Part shown: positions 1-4,003 of the stretch, piece after piece | Layout: each line of letters opens with the position of its first letter | How positions within the stretch are numbered: position 1 is the first letter of the stretch | DNA from: an uncultured Bacilli bacterium | Lineage (GTDB): Bacteria > Bacillota_I > Bacilli_A > RF39 > UBA660 | Direction: 5' to 3' | DNA length: 5,192 bases | Assembly (NCBI GenBank): GCA_947632295.1 | Contig: CANROQ010000068.1 | Coordinates: 1-5,192, forward strand | Notes under the pieces: generated by a model | Told to the model about the DNA's origin: nothing | The model's database searches: none | Seen by the model: only the letters and a program-made list of their open reading frames with translations | Position numbers and translations under genes: made by a program

Positions 1-546
1 ATTTGTCTTTTCCATTAGTTCCTTTAAAGGTAAAAGTCGTTCGTATAAATCTTTATAATCAACAGTCATAACATCAAAAGCATATTTTTTAAATTCTTCA
101 TTAGTCATTTTGGCTTTATAAGCATCTAAAACGGAAGGATAATTCAATAAAACCCAACGTCTTTCATTAATTCGAATCGCATCTAAATCACTTGTTGCGT
201 GTAAAATTTTACCTCTAGTGTTAGAATCAACATTACGAGTTATATAATCATTAGTCGAATAACGAATATTAATAAAACAATCGTAATTATTAACTTCATA
301 TTCTTTTAATTTACGATGACATTCAATTCTTTCATCAGTTGTTAAACGATTTAATAAAGCCTCAATTTCAGCATCGACATAATTTGTAAAACAAATTCCT
401 TTTTTTTCAGTAATCTTTTTAATTAATTGTTTCACTAAAGGATGACATTCACTCGATTGATAAGTAATTAACACGCGATCATTGGGTTGAATATTAAGCG
501 AATAATTAGTAATTGTATCACTTAAAATTTCGATTTTTTCCTGCAT
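1..546 (-). CDS. M29-family (AmpS/PepS-type) metallo-aminopeptidase, C-terminal part outside window
   Basis: The first 182 codons of a gene reading leftward off the window, open from the ATG at 546 to base 1 without a stop. The N-terminal pattern (residues 14-29, NYSLNIQPNDRVLITY) and the block at residues 158-181 with 'YAFDVMTVDYKDLYERLLPL' then KELMEKT resemble thermophilic metalloprotease (peptidase M29) aminopeptidases, cytoplasmic enzymes that remove N-terminal residues from peptides. The metal-binding Glu/His/Asp ligands of this family lie in the C-terminal half, which is not in the window, so activity cannot be judged. Full family members are about 370-410 residues, so a little under half is visible. 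The start is the ATG at 544-546, with a purine-rich AAGAGTGAG about 4 bases upstream. It is divergent from the coat-like gene, 54 bp away. The family call is from recalled similarity; specificity is not determinable. Confidence 0.82.
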   Translation of the reverse strand, partial: MQEKIEILSDTITNYSLNIQPNDRVLITYQSSECHPLVKQLIKKITEKKGICFTNYVDAEIEALLNRLTTDERIECHRKLKEYEVNNYDCFINIRYSTNDYITRNVDSNTRGKILHATSDLDAIRINERRWVLLNYPSVLDAYKAKMTNEEFKKYAFDVMTVDYKDLYERLLPLKELMEKTN

Positions 547-552
547 TATTCT

Positions 553-581
553 CACTCTTTTCTATTATTTTTCATAGTATA
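553..581 (+). promoter_or_regulatory. Sigma-K-like promoter of the coat-like gene
   Basis: CATAGTATA at 573-581 fits the B. subtilis sigma-K -10 pattern CATANNNTA. CACT at 553-556 supplies the expected AC of the -35 region at a 16-bp spacer. Sigma-K drives late mother-cell genes, including many coat proteins, which suits the downstream product. The predicted start near 588 would leave a very short leader beginning at the Shine-Dalgarno sequence. The motif is weak in information content, so the call rests on the motif plus gene context. Confidence 0.35.
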
Positions 582-605
582 TTACGAAAGGGGAAATATT
601 ATGAA
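576..605 (-). promoter_or_regulatory. Candidate sigma-A promoter for the aminopeptidase gene
   Basis: On the - strand, TTCATA (605-600) is followed after 18 bp by TATACT (581-576). Each hexamer is a partial match to the sigma-A consensus (4/6 and 5/6). Transcription would start near 569, leaving a leader of about 23 nt that contains the purine-rich ribosome binding site. The -35 box overlaps the start codon of the divergent coat-like gene, and the -10 box overlaps that gene's own putative promoter, so the two could compete. In this AT-rich DNA such matches are common; the support is position and spacing only. Confidence 0.3.
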
Positions 606-801
606 TAACGGTTTTAATTATATGAATCGTCCTGGTAGTTATCGCCCTAGACCTACTCAAGATAGATTTATCGGCGGCGGATTTTTAGGACCATTCGTAT
701 TAGGAGGAATCACTGGTGGACTTTTAGCGCCTGCTTTCTATCCAAGACCATATTACAATAATTATTATCCATATCCATATTATGGACCATATTATCGATA
801 A
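601..801 (+). CDS. Small Tyr/Gly/Pro-rich spore coat-like protein
   Basis: A 66-residue protein with an extreme composition: 12 Tyr, 11 Gly and 10 Pro. Residues 1-22 are polar and Arg/Pro-rich. Residues 23-46 form a Gly-rich hydrophobic stretch (GGGFLGPFVLGG then ITGGLLAPAF). The tail, residues 47-66, is almost only Tyr, Pro and Asn (PYYNNYYPYPYYGPYYR). Low-complexity Tyr/Gly/Pro proteins of this kind are typical of spore coat or crust layers of Bacilli, where Tyr can be cross-linked by oxidation. gerQ, a real coat gene, lies next to it in the same direction, and a sigma-K-like element precedes it. The Shine-Dalgarno AAAGGGG (587-593) sits 7 nt before the ATG. There is no recognised domain, so the coat assignment is inference from composition and context. 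The hydrophobic stretch could alternatively insert into a membrane. Confidence 0.7.
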   Translation: MNNGFNYMNRPGSYRPRPTQDRFIGGGFLGPFVLGGITGGLLAPAFYPRPYYNNYYPYPYYGPYYR

Positions 802-806
802 TATAC

Positions 807-838
807 AAAAAGTAGAAATTTAAAATTTCTATTTTTTT
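807..838 (+). terminator. Intrinsic terminator after the coat-like gene
   Basis: TAGAAATT (813-820) and AATTTCTA (824-831) form a perfect 8-bp stem with a 3-nt loop, extendable by a few pairs and followed by a run of T (832-838). It starts shortly after the stop codon at 799-801. The stem is AT-rich, so it may be leaky, but it separates this gene from gerQ and suggests gerQ has its own promoter. Confidence 0.75.
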
Positions 839-907
839 ACTAAAACATAATATAAATATTAATATAATTAGTATTTTTTGAATATATTTTCATGAAAGGA
901 TGATTTT
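839..907 (+). promoter_or_regulatory. gerQ upstream region; promoter not clearly resolved
   Basis: About 70 bp of almost pure A/T lies between the terminator and gerQ. It contains CATAATATA (846-854), which fits the sigma-K -10 pattern CATANNNTA but has no convincing -35 partner. It also contains TATAAT (863-868), again without a recognisable -35. A mother-cell (sigma-E or sigma-K) promoter is expected for gerQ from what is known in Bacillus, but I cannot place it with confidence. The ribosome binding site GAAAGGA (894-900) lies 7 nt before the ATG. Confidence 0.3.
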
Positions 908-1279
908 ATGAATAATAACTACTATAGTAGTCAAAATTTTCCAGGAACACCCCTATATGTTGGCACTACCCCTACACCTACTCCCAATCAAACAACAGCC
1001 CAAAATACACTCGATATGTTACCTATGGAACAATCTTATATTGAAAATATTTTAAGATTAAATAAAGGAAAAAAAGTCCGTGTTCATATGACTTTTCCAG
1101 ATTCCAATGAATATCGTGATCGCGAATTTGTAGGTATAATTGAGCAATCTGGTCGTGATCACATTATTTTGAGTGATCCAACTACAGGAACTTGGTATTT
1201 ACTTCTTATGATATATGTTGATTTCATAACTTTTGATGAAAAAATAAATTATAGTCAAGAATTTATTCCAAACAATTGA
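908..1279 (+). CDS. gerQ: Spore coat protein GerQ
   Basis: A 123-residue protein with a low-complexity N-terminus (residues 1-40, Asn, Tyr, Thr and Pro; TPTPTPNQTT at 21-30) and a conserved GerQ domain from about residue 42 to 115. Diagnostic segments are QSYIENILRLNKGKK (42-56), FVGIIEQSGRDHIILSDP (74-91), GTWYLLLMIYVDFITFDE (94-111) and INY (113-115). In Bacillus, GerQ is an inner-coat protein needed for the function of the cortex-lytic enzyme CwlJ in germination, and it becomes cross-linked by the transglutaminase Tgl through lysines near the N-terminus. Here the first lysine is residue 53, so that mode of cross-linking looks absent. The ATG has a good Shine-Dalgarno, AAAGGA at 895-900. 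The gene is flanked by a coat-like gene and lemA in the same orientation; no cwlJ is in the window. The stop is TGA at 1277-1279. Confidence 0.93.
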   Translation: MNNNYYSSQNFPGTPLYVGTTPTPTPNQTTAQNTLDMLPMEQSYIENILRLNKGKKVRVHMTFPDSNEYRDREFVGIIEQSGRDHIILSDPTTGTWYLLLMIYVDFITFDEKINYSQEFIPNN

Positions 1280-1304
1280 AAAAAAAATCGAATTTTGTTA
1301 TAAT
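1276..1304 (+). promoter_or_regulatory. Consensus extended sigma-A promoter of lemA
   Basis: TTGAAA (1276-1281, 5 of 6 consensus bases) is followed after 17 bp by a perfect TATAAT (1299-1304), preceded by TG one base away (TGTTATAAT), an extended -10. The -35 box overlaps the gerQ TGA stop codon. The predicted start near A1311 would leave a leader of about 11 nt that begins with the Shine-Dalgarno AGGTGG (1311-1316). Confidence 0.75.
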
Positions 1305-1321
1305 TATCATAGGTGGTTAAT

Positions 1322-1864
1322 ATGGTATTCAAATATATTATGATAATTATAATAATCTTATCGTTAATAGGTATTTGTTTTGCAGTTCTATATAATAAAT
1401 TTCAAACATATATTATTAGAATGAATGAAGCAGAAGCAAATATCGACTCGACTTTAAGAAAAAGATTTGACTTATTAAATAAATCTATTAATATTATAAA
1501 AACAACTGCCAAAATAGAAGAAAATATAATGGAGAATATCGAAAATTTAAGATCTCAAAAATTATCGAATTTTGATTTCGACCGTAAATTATATGATTTA
1601 ATAAACGAATTCAACAAATATAAAGAATTATATCCTGATTTAAAACAAAATGACGATTTTGTTAGAATTGATATTGAACTAGATGAATCAGAAGCAGAAA
1701 TTGTTGCTTTTAGAAAATATTATAATGATATAATTACAAATTATAATAAATTAGTTCATAAATTTCCAACAAATATTGTAGCCTTAATTTGCCGTTATAA
1801 TCATAAAAATTACTTTGATGGTAAAGATATGACTGATGATGATAATGAAGATTTTAAAGTATAA
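1322..1864 (+). CDS. LemA-family membrane protein
   Basis: A 180-residue LemA-family protein. Residues 4-24 (KYIMIIIIILSLIGICFAVLY) are one N-terminal transmembrane helix. It is followed by the LemA signature: YNKF (24-27), then NEAEANIDSTLRKRFDLLNK (35-54) and the C-terminal FPTNIVAL block with YF shortly after. The rest is predicted helical and rich in charged residues, and the tail is acidic (DGKDMTDDDNEDF). LemA proteins are widespread in bacteria with no settled biochemical function. I chose the ATG at 1322 rather than the GTG at 1313 because the Shine-Dalgarno AGGTGG (1311-1316) covers that GTG and sits 5 nt before the ATG. It has its own strong vegetative promoter at the end of gerQ and its own terminator, so it is probably a housekeeping gene rather than a coat gene. 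It is convergent with rpn. Confidence 0.88.
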   Translation: MVFKYIMIIIIILSLIGICFAVLYNKFQTYIIRMNEAEANIDSTLRKRFDLLNKSINIIKTTAKIEENIMENIENLRSQKLSNFDFDRKLYDLINEFNKYKELYPDLKQNDDFVRIDIELDESEAEIVAFRKYYNDIITNYNKLVHKFPTNIVALICRYNHKNYFDGKDMTDDDNEDFKV

Positions 1865-1888
1865 CTATTCAAATGAATAGTTTTTTTC
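1862..1888 (+). terminator. Intrinsic terminator of lemA
   Basis: AACTATTC (1863-1870), the 4-nt loop AAAT, and GAATAGTT (1875-1882) form a perfect 8-bp stem that runs into T1881-1887. The stem overlaps the lemA stop codon (1862-1864). In the reverse direction there is no U-tract, so it should not stop rpn transcription. Confidence 0.85.
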
Positions 1889-1965
1889 TAATAAAAAATA
1901 TTTTACTTATTACTGAAAAACATTTATTTCTATATTTTTTTACAAATATATTGTCCATTATCACT

Positions 1966-1980
1966 TTTATTGCCAATAAA
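1966..1980. repeat. Small perfect palindrome downstream of rpn, doubtful terminator
   Basis: TTTATTG (1966-1972), C, then CAATAAA (1974-1980) is a perfect 7-bp palindrome with a one-base centre, 4 bp beyond the rpn stop. The rpn transcript could fold it into a short stem, but no U-run follows, so a role as terminator is weak. The rest of the 1889-1984 gap is featureless AT-rich DNA. Confidence 0.3.
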
Positions 1981-1984
1981 TTAT

Positions 1985-2833
1985 TTATTTTAAAGCATTT
2001 ATTTCATTCATCGATAAATTTGTACATTTAGAAATTAAAGAAACATCGACATTTTCTTTTAACATATTTTTTGCAATAGCAATAGTTTTATTTTTTTCAC
2101 CACGTTTTATTCCTTGTCTTATTCCTAAAGTCTTACCTTTACTAATGCCTTCTTCTAAAGCATCTCTATAAACTCCACTAAAACTCAATTTTTCTTCCAT
2201 CATCATTTTATAAATATCTTCCATTTTTTGATACTCCTCTCTATTTTGATTATATATTTCCATCTTTTCTAATATTTCTTGATATTCTTTATTTTTTATG
2301 ATGTTCTTTAATTTTTCTAAATTGTCATTTTTAAATAAATTTATGATTTCATAATATTTACTATTTGGATCATCTTTACTTACTTTTTTCAAATTAAAAA
2401 TTTTATATTCTACCTTATTTAAAAATAAATCATTCGTTTCTTCTACTTTTAAGTGAATTGTTTGTTCCACTTGTTTTGATAATTCATAATTTATTAGCGC
2501 ATAGATTTTTATTTTTTTTAAATCACAATAATCTTTACTCTTTCCTAAACAGTGACTGGCCACAATATGTGATTGATAATAAAATAGTCTTTCTCTAAAA
2601 TTATGCTCATCGATATTTTGTAATTCCAATATAATGATTTCATCATCTACCTCGAGTAATAAATCGACAATTCCGGCTTTTTGATATTCATTTGATTTGA
2701 TTAATTCAGGATTTAAATAACTAACATGATTTACTTTTATGCCAAATAAATCGAATAATAATATTTTTAAATATTTTTCTTCAGTGAATATTTTTTTAAA
2801 TAGATGATCGTTGGTTAATGTGTAAAAATTCAT
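1985..2833 (-). CDS. Rpn-family recombination-promoting nuclease / PD-(D/E)XK transposase-like protein
   Basis: A 282-residue protein typical of the Rpn/PDDEXK_2 group. The start TNDHLFKKIF (residues 7-16) is the usual opening motif. The nuclease core is seen as D57 in AGIVDLLLEV and E70-x-Q72 in IIILELQN, the E-x-Q variant of the PD-(D/E)XK active site, followed by FRERLFYYQSHIV (79-91). After a Lys/Glu-rich coiled region (about 150-230), the C-terminus has the family's G-rich linker (GISKGKTLGIRQGIKRG) and an IAKNMLKENVDVSLISKCTNLS-like helix pair ending near residue 280. E. coli Rpn proteins are DNA endonucleases that promote RecA-independent recombination, and such genes are often carried as mobile orphan genes in gut Bacillota. 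The length is normal and the active site complete, so it is probably intact. No terminal repeats of a transposon were seen. It is unusual in lacking a Shine-Dalgarno before the ATG, although the start matches the family. Confidence 0.88.
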   Translation of the reverse strand: MNFYTLTNDHLFKKIFTEEKYLKILLFDLFGIKVNHVSYLNPELIKSNEYQKAGIVDLLLEVDDEIIILELQNIDEHNFRERLFYYQSHIVASHCLGKSKDYCDLKKIKIYALINYELSKQVEQTIHLKVEETNDLFLNKVEYKIFNLKKVSKDDPNSKYYEIINLFKNDNLEKLKNIIKNKEYQEILEKMEIYNQNREEYQKMEDIYKMMMEEKLSFSGVYRDALEEGISKGKTLGIRQGIKRGEKNKTIAIAKNMLKENVDVSLISKCTNLSMNEINALK

Positions 2834-2837
2834 TATA

Positions 2838-2852
2838 TTAACTACTAGTTAA
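2838..2852. promoter_or_regulatory. 15-bp palindrome at the rpn transcription start, candidate operator
   Basis: TTAACTA, C, TAGTTAA is a perfect 7+1+7 palindrome just downstream of the rpn -10 box, ending 4 bp before the start codon. Its position fits a repressor binding site. A similar site, TTAACTAGTAATAA, lies at 2898-2911. No regulator is encoded next to rpn, so the binding protein is unknown. Confidence 0.4.
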
Positions 2853-2907
2853 ATTATATATCAAGATTTTACTTATTTCAAGTATTTTTTACTAATTTTA
2901 ACTAGTA
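2843..2907. repeat. 11-bp inverted repeat enclosing the rpn promoter
   Basis: TACTAGTTAAA (2843-2853) and its exact reverse complement TTTAACTAGTA (2897-2907) enclose 43 bp that contain nearly all of the rpn promoter. With flanking bases, 13 of 15 positions pair (2839-2853 against 2897-2911). This could be a pair of operator sites, a decayed element end, or chance in AT-rich DNA. Confidence 0.5.
2853..2881 (-). promoter_or_regulatory. Consensus sigma-A promoter of rpn
   Basis: On the - strand, TTGAAA (2881-2876) is followed after exactly 17 bp by TATAAT (2858-2853). The predicted start near 2846 gives a leader of about 13 nt with no ribosome binding site. The start site falls inside the palindrome at 2838-2852. 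Confidence 0.6.
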
Positions 2908-2911
2908 ATAA

Positions 2912-2927
2912 CTCACCTCCAATTATA
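2912..2927 (-). other. Orphan Shine-Dalgarno and -10 box upstream of rpn
   Basis: On the - strand, TATAAT (2927-2922) is followed by a perfect GGAGGTGAG (2920-2912), but no usable start codon follows. The overlapping GTG reads only four codons (GTG AGT TAT TAC) before TAG. It lies about 80 nt before the rpn ATG, too far to serve it. It may be the remnant of a lost gene start or of a tiny leader peptide. Confidence 0.4.
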
Positions 2928-2960
2928 ATATACAAGATAACTATACTAAAACCCTTCTTA

Positions 2961-2991
2961 AAATCAAAAAAATTGCAAAAATATGCAATTA
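2961..2991 (-). terminator. Intrinsic terminator of the DUF4186 gene
   Basis: On the - strand, AATTGCA (2990-2984), a 6-nt loop and TGCAATT (2977-2971) form a 7-bp stem followed by a T-run (2972-2966). It is about 40 bp after the DUF4186 stop codon and separates it from rpn. Confidence 0.8.
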
Positions 2992-3031
2992 AAGTTTAAT
3001 TAATTTTATATTATTGTAATGTTTAAATTAT

Positions 3032-3391
3032 TTAACTATTTAACTGTCTTGTAATCCAGGCAATAATGACATCGACAATATAATCAATTTGTTCCTTTGA
3101 TAGTTCTACACCGGCCGGTATTTTATGCCACTTTTCTAAACAACCACGACAACATGTAGCAGTCGCATGTTGCGCAATAAAAACGGGATGCCCCTTCATT
3201 GGAGTTTGTTTACCATCATTTAGAATAACACTAGGGGCTAATCTTTTAGTTATAAAAGTATAAGCATGTTCACGAATAGTAGAAAGTGTTTTATTATTAA
3301 TATAATCTTTATCTTTTTCTTGTAAATGAAATTTACTTCTAAAATTTGATTTAACTAAACTATCTAATATTTTATCAATTCTATCTTGCAT
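3032..3391 (-). CDS. DUF4186 family protein
   Basis: A 119-residue single-domain protein matching my memory of the DUF4186 family nearly end to end: FRSKFHL (17-23), YINNKTLSTIREHAYTFI (30-47), RLAP (50-53), NDGKQTPMKGHPVFIAQHATATCC (58-81), RGCLEKWHKIP (82-92) and YIVDVIIAWI near the C-terminus. The invariant-looking H68, H75, C80, C81, C84 and H89 suggest a metal-binding or redox centre, but no function is known to me. There is no signal peptide or membrane segment, so it is probably cytoplasmic. The ATG at 3389-3391 has a good Shine-Dalgarno, AAGGTGA, 5 nt upstream. It follows hsp20 in the same direction, 48 bp after its stop and beyond a terminator, so it is probably transcribed separately, perhaps with read-through. 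The family call is firm; any role is unknown. Confidence 0.88.
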   Translation of the reverse strand: MQDRIDKILDSLVKSNFRSKFHLQEKDKDYINNKTLSTIREHAYTFITKRLAPSVILNDGKQTPMKGHPVFIAQHATATCCRGCLEKWHKIPAGVELSKEQIDYIVDVIIAWITRQLNS

Positions 3392-3410
3392 ATAATCACC
3401 TTATGTTTTA

Positions 3411-3439
3411 ATTATAAAACAAAACTAGTTGACAAGCAA
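3411..3439 (-). promoter_or_regulatory. Weak candidate promoter of the DUF4186 gene
   Basis: On the - strand a perfect TATAAT (3416-3411) lies 20 nt before the start codon. At 17 bp spacing the -35 is TTGCTT (3439-3434), only 3 of 6 consensus bases, and it lies inside the hsp20 terminator hairpin. Expression may rely partly on read-through from hsp20. Confidence 0.35.
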
Positions 3440-3446
3440 CTAGTCT
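3415..3446 (-). terminator. Intrinsic terminator of hsp20
   Basis: On the - strand, ACTAGTTG (3444-3437), a 5-nt loop and CAACTAGT (3431-3424) form a perfect 8-bp stem followed by TTTGTTTT. The hsp20 TAG stop codon (3442-3440) lies within the first arm, so the last ribosome would mask the hairpin until it is released. Confidence 0.8.
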
Positions 3447-3862
3447 CCAATTTCAATATATTTTTTTTCGTTGATTTGTTTTCTTTCTTCTTTTTTAGGA
3501 ACTTCTATTTTTAAAGTACCATTTTTAAAATTAGCCTTAATATCATCTTCAGTAATATCATTACCTATATAAAAACTTCTTGAACATTCACCATAATATC
3601 TTTCACGACGAACAAATTTACCTTTTTTATCTTTTTCTTCATCATCACTCAATGTTTTTGCATTAACTACCAAATATCCATCTTCGATATTCATTTTAAT
3701 ATCTTCTCTATTAAATCCAGGTAAATCGATTAATAATTCAAAACTATCATCGTGTTCTTTAATATCTGTTTGCATAATTTTACTATCATTTGTACTAAAA
3801 AATGGATCATTAAAAATATCATCAAACAAATCAAAATCTCTTCTTCTTGGTACTAACATCAT
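3440..3862 (-). CDS. Small heat-shock protein of the Hsp20/alpha-crystallin family
   Basis: A 140-residue ATP-independent holdase chaperone that binds unfolding proteins in the cytoplasm as an oligomer. Residues 1-28 are the short N-terminal arm (FDLFDDIFNDPFF). The alpha-crystallin domain runs from about 29 to 125, with DSFELLIDLPGF (39-50), EDIKMNIEDGYLVV (53-66), the RRERYYGECSRSFYI strand (85-99) and the signature FKNGTLKIEVPK (112-123). The C-terminal IEI (136-138) is the I-x-I motif that docks subunits. The length is usual for bacterial Hsp20. Two adjacent ATGs open the gene; the first, at 3862-3860, is better spaced (9 nt) from the Shine-Dalgarno AAAGGAAG. It is preceded by a consensus promoter overlapped by a CIRCE operator, predicting HrcA repression and induction by heat. 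It has its own terminator and follows the XRE regulator gene. Confidence 0.95.
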   Translation of the reverse strand: MMLVPRRRDFDLFDDIFNDPFFSTNDSKIMQTDIKEHDDSFELLIDLPGFNREDIKMNIEDGYLVVNAKTLSDDEEKDKKGKFVRRERYYGECSRSFYIGNDITEDDIKANFKNGTLKIEVPKKEERKQINEKKYIEIGD

Positions 3863-3954
3863 ATATATCTACTTCCTTTCATTTAATGTGTTGCCAACAT
3901 TTTAGGTAGCACATTCATATAATTTCGTACCGTAGTAACTACTTTTCTTACTAC
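3863..3954 (-). other. Long hsp20 5' leader with possible RNA hairpins
   Basis: The predicted hsp20 leader is about 92 nt, far longer than those of lemA or rpn here. It can fold GTAGTAA against TTACTAC (3954-3948 and 3938-3932, 9-nt loop), and AATGTG against CACATT (3915-3910 and 3890-3885). Neither helix clearly sequesters the Shine-Dalgarno AAAGGAAG (3879-3872), so a thermosensor role is only speculation. Confidence 0.3.
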
Positions 3955-3960
3955 ATCTAT

Positions 3961-3989
3961 AATATATCACTATTTTTAGCAGTTGTCAA
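3961..3989 (-). promoter_or_regulatory. Consensus extended sigma-A promoter of hsp20
   Basis: On the - strand a perfect TTGACA (3989-3984) is followed after 17 bp by TATATT (3966-3961, 5 of 6), preceded by an extended TG (TGATATATT). It is one of the two best promoters in the window. The -35 box lies inside the CIRCE operator, so HrcA binding would block RNA polymerase. Transcription should begin near 3954. Confidence 0.85.
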
Positions 3990-4002
3990 GTGTGAGTGCT
4001 AA
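3976..4002. promoter_or_regulatory. CIRCE operator (HrcA binding site)
   Basis: TTAGCAGTT (3976-3984), a 9-bp spacer, then GAGTGCTAA (3994-4002). The consensus is TTAGCACTC-N9-GAGTGCTAA: the right arm matches 9 of 9, the left arm 7 of 9, and the spacer length is exact. CIRCE is bound by the repressor HrcA, which is released from DNA on heat stress. It overlaps the hsp20 -35 region and lies 1 bp beyond the stop codon of the XRE regulator gene. Confidence 0.9.
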
Positions 4003-4003
4003 T

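Noticed and set aside
1313..1321. GTG start for lemA three codons earlier
   Set aside because: This GTG lies inside the Shine-Dalgarno AGGTGG that serves the ATG at 1322, and no other ribosome site precedes it.
1985..3031. rpn as part of an insertion sequence
   Set aside because: No matching terminal inverted repeats and target duplication at both ends were found; the inverted repeats seen are both upstream of the gene.
2843..3444. Repeated ACTAGTT motif at 2845, 2901 and 3424 as a shared regulatory or mobile-element repeat
   Set aside because: The third copy is fully explained as an arm of the hsp20 terminator; the shared core is only 6-8 bp.
3883..3918. 11-codon open frame in the hsp20 leader (ATG at 3918, stop at 3883)
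   Set aside because: It has no Shine-Dalgarno and its length is expected by chance.
3976..4002. CIRCE palindrome as terminator of the XRE gene
   Set aside because: The stem is short with imperfect arms, and no U-run follows on the - strand.
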